DNA from: Seminavis robusta
Taxonomy: Eukaryota; Bacillariophyta; Bacillariophyceae; Naviculales; Naviculaceae
Assembly: GCA_903772945.1 (NCBI GenBank)
Contig: CAICTM010000167.1
Coordinates: 1-64,000, forward strand
Direction of reading: 5' to 3'
Length of the DNA: 64,000 nucleotides
Made by a program: the position numbers and the translations under genes
Part shown: piece by piece, positions 54,899 to 64,000 of the stretch
Position numbering within the stretch: the first letter of the stretch is position 1
How the letters are laid out: each line of letters begins with the position of its first letter
The notes under the pieces: generated by a model
Databases searched by the model: none
Seen by the model: only the letters and a program-made list of their open reading frames with translations
What the model was told of the DNA's origin: nothing

Positions 54899-55879
54899 AC
54901 TATGCTATGGTATGGATAGGACAGTGTTTGTGTGCTGTTGCTCATTGGTGATTAACGTCCCTGCGTCTAATTCCGTGGTGCTGTCTGTCTCGCCATTTTT
55001 CGGAACATTTATTTTCTGCTGGACCTGATTTAGTCATCCTGCACAGAAACTGATTGTGGCTAACAGTCCAACGATACCGGTACACGACAACAAAACGCCC
55101 AAAGATTCATTCAAGTCAACGATACACAGACCCAAGTAGTTCTCTATGCACGCTCCATCCACCTCCCAGTGATATCAGTACCACCTTCAGCCCTCAGCGC
55201 TGTACCGACCTTGAATCTACAGCATGGAAAGACGCTAAGGAAGAGTTGTGATTGAGTTCAGCAGGGGAGGGTTTTTCATACATTACAACAAACGACGACC
55301 GCCTTCTATCATAAATACAAATACATGTTTTCAGACGCTACTAGTAGCTAATCTATATGCAATAGAGCCTCTCCGTTGGTTCCATTTCTTTGATGTGCAT
55401 GCTACTACAGAGAGGCTGTAGGGGTAAATTCAGCAGGTGCCGCTTCTGCGTTCTTTATCGACGTTGTCACGTAATGGTAGCTATCATAGTGTTGGGAGGA
55501 GTGTTTGTTGTCGAGGGCGGTGCTCAATCGCTGACACCGTTGTTCCGAAGGTTGCTTGCTGTTGGACTTCACAATCGGAAAACTCCCTTCGCAGTAGCCG
55601 CTATTTCGTCTTGGTGTTCAACTAGCCTTCGTGTAAAACACAAACCAAAAAATGATATTCTCCCTTTGGCTTCTGAAGGAGCCAAAGAATCTCACACGTC
55701 TTCGACGTGTGCGTCTTTCTATGGGTCTTTCTATGGATGCCCAATACAGAACATGCAAAAGCAAGACCAATTTCTGGATGATGGCACTGTCCTGTTTTCA
55801 ATCTGAGGTTGAAAGTGGTCCGCTTTGGAGGTGAGGACTCACCACTGCAAGATAGGACTACCAGACATACTACTTCTCC
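54899..55879. other. Gene-poor region
   Basis: A plus-strand frame at 55390-55806 is open for 138 codons with a hydrophobic patch (MVAIIVLGGVFVVEGG). It lacks homology and may be the eroded front of the reductase relic downstream. A CACACGTC/GACGTGTG hairpin lies at about 55693-55711. Confidence 0.3.
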
Positions 55880-56343
55880 CAGGTCAGGCCCAAGTTGACC
55901 GCCTGGGAGATTTCTGGATCGCAGACACAGTGAGGTCGATGGTCCTGGAATCAAGTACCAGCCGACTTCCGAGTCCTACGCTGTATACGTCTTTATGCAG
56001 CATTTGGGTAGAGGCAGCATGAAAGATGGCTGTGTCGCCTACGCCATGGCACTCGTAGACGTCCGCGATGTGGCGATCAGGCACATTCTCGCTGCTTCCA
56101 ACCATACCGGTAACTCGAAGGGCCGTCACACTCTGGTTTTTAAAACACTAGCCTGCTCGGCATGGCTTCCCCGTTGCGTCGCGAGTACTCCGAATATCTC
56201 ATTCCCACCAAGAAGATCAACAAGAACTTTGTGGGTTGATTGCTCCCTACATGTACCTTGGTATTCCTGGAGTCAGTCGCAAAGGTGTTACCAACAACGT
56301 TGATGTTGACGTCGACTTTTTCGTTTCCAGGTCCAAGTTTTGA
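55880..56343 (+). pseudogene. Relic of an NAD(P)-dependent reductase (extended SDR, DFR/CCR-like)
   Basis: Separate frames carry pieces typical of the dihydroflavonol/cinnamoyl-CoA reductase family. These are a GPGIKYQPTSESYAV segment, then MALVDVRDVAIRHILAAS and NSKGRHTLVF (the VDVRDVA motif that follows the active site), then a segment like LRREYSEYLIPTKKINKNFV, then LIAPYMYLGIPGVSRKGV and a C-terminal end near 56343. They lie in at least two frames, with frameshifts near 56140-56170 and near 56240, so it is a dead host gene. The Rossmann GxxGxxG region and the catalytic YxxxK are not seen. Confidence 0.6.
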
Positions 56344-57677
56344 AGTTTCGTCCTAGGAGGAGACCCTTCTAGAGAGGTACATTACCATGTACCGGCGGAT
56401 TATTGATGAGGGCGTTGTCGGCAACTAGTAAAGTGCGAGGCTAGCTTGCTCACAGTGAGGTACACTGTGGAAAGGGTTCTCTCTGTGAGGACACCGGTGT
56501 GACACTACTAGTAGTTCAGCACATACCCCACGATGGTTTGCGTCTCGTGGATACCTTTCCACGTTGGTAATATCTAAACTAGCTACCGGTATCGTGAAAC
56601 GGCATTGGAATAGGTACTGTAGCATCTTTTCCTTTTTTTTGCTGCGAAAGATCTTTCCTGTTCCCAGACGAAAAAGCACATGCTGGTTCGCATCCTCCCA
56701 AATCAAAGTCCGTGACCACACGACCGACCAGCATGAACGATGTTCCCGTTATGCTTCACCACAAACACTTGAAGTTGGGAATTTGCATGATGCCGGGTCA
56801 AAGGGGCAAACAAACACACCCACAAAATATTCAACCGTGCACCCTCTAGAAACCGACCTCTTTACGCAACTCCAACCATGACATGGACAAATTCCATCGC
56901 TTCTTCCCTTCGTCGCGAGATGCGAGCACAGAACCGGTGGCTGTCTTCTAATGGAACAGCGGCAAACTCCTCTGTTGCTCCTGTTCAACAAATCCAACCA
57001 AAGCAGTCATCATCACTTGGCTACAATTGGGGAATTCAAAGTCTGGAGGTGAGCCCATTGTTCGCTTTCGATGATATGCCATCTCTATCTTCTGACTCAA
57101 GAAACTTTTTCCTTTCTATTTTTGTGCCAGCACACACATGCATGCACGATGTTGTATTCTGATTGATAGTGAGATGGTGGATGATTGTTGCGAAATGGCG
57201 CCGATTTTGCTTAGACAGACGCCGTTTCCTGTCATGTCATGGCATGTCATTGTCATCGAATGATCGGGTCATCAGGTTATGGGAGCACGAGATTGCAGAG
57301 GAGAACCTAAGAGTAGGAAGCACGCAACCTGGTCAACAGACTAGTCCACTTAATACAATTACCTGGAACCTGCAGCTTTGTACCTGGTCATGTTATCGTT
57401 CGTCGTTTTCAAGGACTATGGTCTCTGTTTGACACATCGCAGAAAGTCGATACCAGTAGAGTATGCAAGGCCGGGAATTCAGGGCTGGCTCTCCTCGCTA
57501 CCGTAGACCTGAATTTGGGCTTCCTCTGCAACGCCCATTTTAGCACCTGAGCAGCTGCAACCCTGGGCCACCAACTATGATGCGGGGAAAGAGTAGAATC
57601 CGTTTTACTTAGTTTCATTTCATGTCATTTCATTGGGGCACAGCGTCTACGCTAGCTAGCCGTCGTGTGCAGGTCCT
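56344..57677. other. Gene-poor region
   Basis: A frame at 56878-57045 (MTWTNSIASSLRREMRAQNR...) ends at a plausible GTGAGC donor and may be a first exon, but no following exon was found. The rest shows nothing recognisable. Confidence 0.3.
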
Positions 57678-58355
57678 CTATTGGTCATTTTCTGAAGGAG
57701 TAGCTGCGAGGGCCGCTTGAGAGTAAAGACATGTAACACAAGCGTAGACCTCCAGAGCAACCATTGGATCTTTCTCCAGAGCATCCACTTGCATTTTTCC
57801 TTTGAAATGCGGGATTGTCCCATGTCCTTTGGCATTGTGGATGAGCGGATTTGGGTGTCCCTTGGCTGCCTTGATCAGTTGCTCTCGTTGTGCTGCCACC
57901 CCTGCCTGTCGAAGTGATTCTACCCATCTTGGCCATGCCGGTAACGCCAACGCCCACCATTGTTGGGCAACTTCTAGCTGCTCTGCGTTACAATGGCCTT
58001 CCACGGGTCCAATGACACAGGCTAGCAGAGGCATGAATACTGCCGATTGAGCAGCGGGTGGCTCCCCCTTGCGTGTCTGTGGCCAATCGGTACACACTGT
58101 AAGTGCTCCTTCAAAACCGGGAACATCCATCTGTGGTCGAGGATCCAGGGACAGCGGAGTGGGTGGGCCGGAATACTGCTTTCGCTGTTGCTGTATTTGC
58201 TTGAGATGATTTCCATCATTGTTTACTTTTTGATTGTTGCTCCCACTGTTGACGCAGTTGGAACATCTTCCCCCGGGGCCTTTTCGCCATTGATTCTTGG
58301 AATATTGGCTCCTGGGTAGAGGTTTGTTGCATTCGGCACAATCGCGCTGTTCCAT
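57678..58355 (-). CDS. Small zinc-finger protein (Stc1-like finger), 225 aa
   Basis: Residues 5-35 contain CAECNKPL, then GGRCSNCV, a four-Cys finger with about 23 residues between pairs. This fits the Stc1-type treble clef that links RNAi and chromatin factors in fungi, but it may be a generic finger. A Gln/Asn-rich linker follows, then a helical region (AEQLEVAQQWWALALPAWPRWVESLRQAG) and a C-terminal part with ALEVYACVTCLYSQAALAA. There is no signal peptide. The finger type is tentative; the coding call is good. Confidence 0.65.
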   Translation of the reverse strand: MEQRDCAECNKPLPRSQYSKNQWRKGPGGRCSNCVNSGSNNQKVNNDGNHLKQIQQQRKQYSGPPTPLSLDPRPQMDVPGFEGALTVCTDWPQTRKGEPPAAQSAVFMPLLACVIGPVEGHCNAEQLEVAQQWWALALPAWPRWVESLRQAGVAAQREQLIKAAKGHPNPLIHNAKGHGTIPHFKGKMQVDALEKDPMVALEVYACVTCLYSQAALAATPSENDQ

Positions 58356-58969
58356 GGTGCTTTCTTCCTTTAGTCCTTGCTTCGTTTGCTTCTTCTAACA
58401 CACCGGTATGTGTTCTTGGATTGTGCTGGTGGTGGCTTGGATTCGTAATGGTTTTTCATCACTTTTCTCTGTCCCGTGCAGTCTGCCGACACGTTTCGAT
58501 GACACTTTGTTTTAGGGTTAGGGCACCGTGGTGGAATAAGTCGTTGGCGCACCTCCCACCTGGCCCTCGATCGTCAACGGTTAAAAATGCCAGATCCGAT
58601 TTGTTGGATCCTTTGCTTTCGTATCAAAAACGTACAGCACGGTGGATAACCCTTGCGTCCACAACAACCAAGAAACAACGTGTTGCCTTGTTATCTCACT
58701 ACAATCATTGAAAGAAGAGGATTGGAGAAAACAGGAGTGCTGTTGAAGGCTATAAGGTTAGGACAGTTTGGCGTTGACTCGAGGTTGTGACTATCCGCGA
58801 GGATCTCGCTCTGAGGTCGGCTATATCCACCCAGCGAAAGCCCGTTGGCGCCGTCATCGAGGCGACTCGTCACTCGACTCCCTTTGGTCCTTTTCTGCTC
58901 TTGAAAGACTCGAATTGAATTGAATTGAATTGAATTGAATCCTCAACTTTTGCTTTAGCCGGCATCGTC
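58356..58969. other. Intergenic promoter region with a microsatellite
   Basis: This lies between divergent genes. It ends in the (GAATT)n repeat at 58912-58940. No other element was recognised. Confidence 0.45.
58912..58940. repeat. (GAATT)n microsatellite in a likely 5' UTR
   Basis: Nearly six copies of GAATT end 29 bases before the start codon of the large SH3 gene. A pentanucleotide run this close to a start may vary in length between strains. Confidence 0.85.
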
Positions 58970-61900
58970 ATGCAGCGATACGTGGCGAAGCATCCCTTTC
59001 AGGGGGATGTCCGCCAGTCTCAACTGTCGTTTCCACAGGGGACCATGATCACAGCCAAATTGGGACAGTCGGGAGCCTGGTGGTGGGGTGCCTGCAATGG
59101 CAAGGAAGGATGGTTTCCACCAACGTACGTGACGGCTGCTCCGCAAGCAGCTCCTACACAGTCCTTTGGTCAGCCACAGCAGCAACAACAGCAACAACCA
59201 AATGTGTCCATGCAACAAAGAATGCAACAAGCTAGTTTCCCTTCGTCGGTCAACCAGCAGCAAAGACAAACATATCCACAGCAACAGGGATATCCACAGC
59301 AGCAGCAACAGCAGCAGCAACAACAGGGAGGATTTCATCAGCAACAACAACAATTTGGTTCGCCTCATCTGCAACAGCAGCAGCAACAACCCTTCAGTAA
59401 TATGGCAGCGGCTAGACCACAGGCGGCTGCCTATCAACCTGCCCAAATTTCCGATCCCTTTGCTGGGTTGGACAATATGGGGCCTTCTGCTACTGGGTTT
59501 GGAGCCACAACTTCCCAGTTGCCTTCCCCTGATTCTACCATGCCTACTGGAATGCCAGCGGCTCAGGCACAAAGCATGGGAGCCTTGCCCGGCTTTGGAT
59601 CGCCCGCCAGCAGCCAAGGGCCACCGTCTCCTCTCAGGACTACTTCTGCAGCTCCTCCCGCTGCACCATCTCCTACACAAGCTCAAATTTCAAACATGTC
59701 CGTTTCACAGTTGCGAAATTTGGCACGAGAGCGAGGCGTCGATGTCTCCAATTGCATTGAACGCGGAGACATGGTGCAGCGACTTCAAGGAGCGTCCACC
59801 ATGCGAGGAACTTCTGGTACTGGGGGAATTCCTTCTCCTGGGCGTTCCACGTCTCCTGTACCACCATCGCAACAACAACAACAACAACAAGCAGCACAGC
59901 GATCCCGTCCTCATACACCCCAACAAAATGCCAGCGCGTCCAGAGCTCGATCCACCAGTCCAGTTCCTCCCGCCAAATCTCGCACAGTGTCGGCTGTCCC
60001 AACTCCAGCTAGTGCTAAAAAGGCGCAAGAAGCATCCGCTGCCCCACAACAACGAACACCACCCAGACCGAGCAAATCGTTTTCGTCGGTGAGCTCCAAA
60101 GAGAGCCCAAGTCCGAACAAGGCTAAGGGTGCTCCCCCGCGAAGCCATTCACAGTCACCCTCCAAGCCAGGGTCGCTCAAAGACATGGCCGAGACGGCAG
60201 AAGCACGTGTGGCTCCTTCTGCAGGGACAAAGGGTCCCACACAACTTTCGCCAGAAGAACTGAGAGCCCTCAAGGAACGGGAACGAGAAGAAGCCGACCA
60301 AAAGGCACAGCTGCGACGGGAAAAGGCAGAAATGCGAGGACATCACGAACCCGAAACCAATGCTGGAGGAATTGGAACCAGTGGAATTGCATTGTCTACA
60401 ACAGCCTCGGGTGAAATCGAAGTTGGATTGTCAACACGATTGCAAGAAGAAAGCGAAGCCAGCAAATACGTCACATTCAATGCGTTTGATTATTTGTCCG
60501 GTACTACAGGTGGCAAACCTACGCGAAAGTTCTATCCCATCTACCGAGTTCCACCCTTTTGGGCTCTTTTGAATTTGCAGACGTACATTCGAAGACAGCC
60601 CATTCCACCTGAAAAATTGAATGATCGCGCAGCCATGTATGAACGATTGGCCAAGGCGCTCAGCTTTGTCTCGCATGTCTGTGCCGAGTCTCCGTCGTTG
60701 AGATACTTGAGACACAATCACATGGCTTGCGAGGCATGTATCAAGCTGATTTCCATTTTGCCCCATTCAGCAGGTGCATCGGGAAAGAATTTGGATGCGC
60801 TATTTTTGAATTTTATCAATGTCTTTGTGCCTCTGATTGACAAGGTGCAGCCAAACCAGCAGCTTGTCTTGCCTGGTGGATGGCAACAACCAGACTATTG
60901 CAATATTTGCCTTTACGTTGTTCGAAACTGCGGCGACAACAAATGGAGTTTCACGATCTGCAACACCAGCAAGGACGGTCTCGAATACCACCCTTCGTCC
61001 TTTGACCCAGAAACTGGGCGTCAGTTGAAGCAGCTTGCCATGACAATTTGGGAAATTCCGTCTGCCAGGCTCCTAGATTCGACGTTCTGGATTCTGCTAT
61101 TTCGCATGCAAGTCTACCCTTCGCGAAAGAACACAGCCGAGTTCCTCTACACGAAATTGCTTCCGGCATTGAACTCGAGGCCGCTTCTTTCCAATTTGGA
61201 TCAAGGCCCCGCTGAATACCTCGAAGTCCCGGACGCGATTACTGCCTCCACGATGCATCCCTTGGCAAGGTTGGCTCTGACCACCAGTCCTGCCATAGGG
61301 CAACGTAGCTCTGTTTACTCGACCCTCTTGGTGATGAACGCGGCGCTCAGTCTAGCCTACAAAGAAATTGAGAATGCACCGGCTCACTCGTTGGACCCGG
61401 AAGACACTCGTATTCTCAAGCTGGCGGGAAGAAACTTGTCCAGTTTTGCCGCCACTATGGATCCGTCAAAGGTCGGAGACGACACCTTGCTCGCTGGTCT
61501 TTCGGCAACGTGGGATTTTTTGGATCGATTCCTGAAGAAAATCAACTACACGGCGTCCAGACCTATGGATCAGTACAGTCATGGCCTGTCAAAGTCAGCA
61601 ATGAAAGACGAATTCTCGAGAGGAATCATCACGTCACTCAAAACATCGGCTGGCAGCGCGGCGCATCCTCTGTTTGGACGGATGCGACGAGATGACTATG
61701 AAAATGTCGTCAAGAGGCTGATGGGCGATCCCAGGCAAGATCCCATTTTGATCCCCGCTGTCCTCACCGATGAAGGATTGCCCCCAGTGGCTATTGACTA
61801 TGCCACGGCATCGTCTTCCTTGCAACGAATCGCGGATGCCTGCAGTCTTCTTCTCCAGCAACGACGACTCGTGAAGAACTCTCCAGCATTTGCAGCTTCT

Positions 61901-64000
61901 GCGGCGCAGTATTGCTTGACCCACATCCTGCCCATGCCCAACGCGGATCCCAAGTTTTGTTTCTGGAGGAAGGGTCAGATGCGACGCGAAACGCAAGTCA
62001 ATTTGTTGTTTTTGATCCGTCGTATTGTCCGAATCTACGCCGCGGCGACAGCCTGTGTTCAACAGTCACGTGGTTTGGTGGCCATCAGATCAACGGCACT
62101 AGCAGCAGGTGCTTGTGTCGCGGACGCTATCTGTCGAGTCAAAGCAGTGGATGACCCTAGTGCCTTCTGTCTCCATTACTCGGGGCTATGTGAAGGTCCC
62201 ACGGAGCCGTTCGGCATAGAGGCTGGCAGTTATGACTCACTCGGGTCCAATTTACCGATATATGATCCTGTGCTGTGTGCACTCCGTTTTCAGTGTCTCG
62301 ATTATTTGCGGGGTCTCACATTGAAGGACGACGGCAGCAAACGCAATACGATTTTCAATTTTGACAAGAGTCTCACTGCCATGGATGGAGATCTGGTTCT
62401 GATCAATCAGCTCTCGATTCAGTTGGCATTTCAGCGTCCTCACCCACCCACGCCTGAAGCGGTCGCCAACCATGCCACGATGCTCATCTCGGGAAGGAAC
62501 GGATCCATGTTGGAGGTGCTTCCTGATTTCGAGTATTTCCGTGACATAGTCTTTGCATTCCGTCACGCGGTCTCTGGAAAGGCCCAAACCGCACAAGATG
62601 TCCCCGACACTCACACCTGGTTGCCCTCTGATGCCACTCTTCACTGGGAAGTGAAGCGCATCCAAAAGGACAATCCCTTGCTCGAGTACTCGGTCAAGGC
62701 ATTCCATGGGCACCCTCAAGGGTTTGTCGAAGTCGTCGCGCAGCAAGCTACTGTCAAGACCAAGCAGAAAGGTTTCCTGTCACTGTTTTCCAGCAAAGAA
62801 AAAGAAGTCCGGGCTCGACTTTCCTCTGCTGATCCCAACACGGTAATCAACTCTTGTGGAGAAAAGTTTCTGAACAAACGGTGAGCACCCACGTTGTTTG
62901 TGCCCGCCGTCTCCTTTTGCTTTGGCGAATTATCTTTTGCGAACTTCTCATCTTTCTGCCATCTCCTCTTATTAGGAACGCCAAACCCATTTCTGTTCAC
63001 ACGGAGGATGACATTCTACACCTTGAAAACAAAGAGCTTCCTACTTTCGGACATGTCCTTAGTCCCTCGGACTCGGAGAGATTTGTGCAGTTCCTTACAG
63101 CACCGTACATTCGAATCCCCCTGATCATGGATTTCTTCGCAAATGGAGACCCCACCCGTCTCTCCGGCTTGAAGACCAAGTCCCTGCAAATGATTGTTGA
63201 CGCCGCGCTCTTTGAACCAGGCCGATGGAAGCCTGCTGACTACACGGACACGATCACTGAGATTCCGGTGGTTAACTATGACAAACTCGAGGAATTACTG
63301 GCAACGGCGCATGGAACAATGTTCAACGAAATTGCTAAGTCTCCTGACGTGATTACGACTTGCGTCGTCAAAATGCTTGAACGAGCACTCGATATGGATG
63401 TCGGGAAATATACCAAGAAGGCCTCCTCTGGGCCTCTAATTCTCTACCTTATTCGACTTGCTGTGCGCATTGAGGGATACATGAAATATGCGTTGAAGAA
63501 ATGCATCCCCGGCCAACCAAGGCCTCGCGGGCTCGAGTCACTGAGCAACATCAAAGTGGAGGCTTCCTTAAAGAAGATCCGTGCACTGTTGGATTCACAG
63601 GCCATTCCCACCCTGGAGTACTGGATCCACCCTAACCGTTGCAAAGACGTTGACGTGATGAATCTTGTTCACGCACATTTGCTGTATCTGTTCAAAAACT
63701 ACGACTACGAAGATTTGGATTACCGTGCAGTGTCAGTCATTTTGTCTTCCCAAGTCTACTTGACCATCAATCACAGGTTCAGCACGAAGGTGTACGATGA
63801 CCTACAGGACACCCACAACCCTACAGCTCCGCCACCGTCCATTCAGATTGCTCAGTCCGAGGTTTTCGATGTGATTCAAGCGCACCGCTACAACATTCTC
63901 CGCTTCTGCAGAGAAAGAAAAGAAGATGGAGACCACGCCATGGAAGCCGTTGTTAGGGTTGCCACTGGAACTGGAAGCCGCGAGGACTCCGATTTGAAGA
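58970..64000 (+). CDS. Very large SH3-domain protein, two visible exons, partial at right edge
   Basis: Exon 1 is 58970-62880. A 95-nt intron (GTGAGC...ATTAG) follows. Exon 2 runs from 62976 and stays open to the window end, about 1640 codons so far. Residues about 1-55 form an SH3-like domain (YVAKHPFQGD, LSFPQGTMI, WWWGACNGKEGWFPPTYV). A Gln-rich tract (about 65-145) and a disordered region follow. A short SAP-like helix pair (SQLRNLARERGVDVSN) is near 245. A basic helix lies near 440-465. From about 500 the protein becomes a folded, mostly helical region (RKFYPIYRVPPFWALLNLQ, HMACEACIKLISILPHS) that continues into exon 2 (FLTAPYIRIPLIMDFF, LQMIVDAALFEPGRW). That region looks conserved in protists, but its function is unknown to me. 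It may act as a cytoskeletal or signalling scaffold. Confidence 0.85.

Overview
This window looks like nuclear DNA of a diatom, most likely a pennate one. Its host genes mostly have no or few introns. The introns are short (79-166 nt, one first intron of 571 nt) with GT-AG ends and one GC-AG. Other diatom-like traits are an HSF-type DNA-binding protein, plastid- or ER-type leader peptides, and CoDi-type Ty1/copia retroelement fossils with the diatom-style protease motif. The species cannot be named from the sequence alone.

Layout. 1-5.7 kb: two minus-strand copia (CoDi-like) fossils, the left one probably inserted into the right one. 7-15.5 kb: a hypothetical gene, a small secreted protein, a three-exon cupin gene, a frataxin-like gene head-to-head with a long disordered protein, and a mitochondrial-looking protein. 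16.7-23.7 kb: a NOT4-type RING/RRM/CCCH ubiquitin ligase and a Na+/H+ exchanger. 25-28.6 kb: a conserved-looking helical-repeat protein and an HSF-type factor. 28.6-32.1 kb: gene-poor DNA with a decayed PIF/Harbinger-like transposase. 32.4-42.7 kb: a tail-anchored disordered protein, an RNF216-like RBR ligase, a UPF0489 protein, a MIT-domain protein, and a signal peptidase I with an unusual N-terminal region. 43.2-47 kb: a coiled-coil gene split by one in-frame stop, and an intact-looking two-exon DDE-type transposase-like gene. 48-53.2 kb: an acidic hypothetical protein, a plastid-type membrane protein and a secreted tandem DUF6174-like protein. 53.2-58.4 kb: mostly gene-poor, with a reductase (SDR) relic and a small zinc-finger protein. 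59-64 kb: a very large SH3-domain protein that runs off the right end.

The genes do not form one pathway. The shared theme is housekeeping: ubiquitin ligation and mRNA decay (NOT4, RBR), iron-sulfur biology (frataxin-like), ion transport (NHE), protein maturation (signal peptidase) and endosomal sorting (MIT). Several pairs are head-to-head or tightly convergent, as in compact diatom genomes. The intergenic DNA is dotted with a palindromic TACCGGTA motif. No tRNA, rRNA, CRISPR or origin was recognised.
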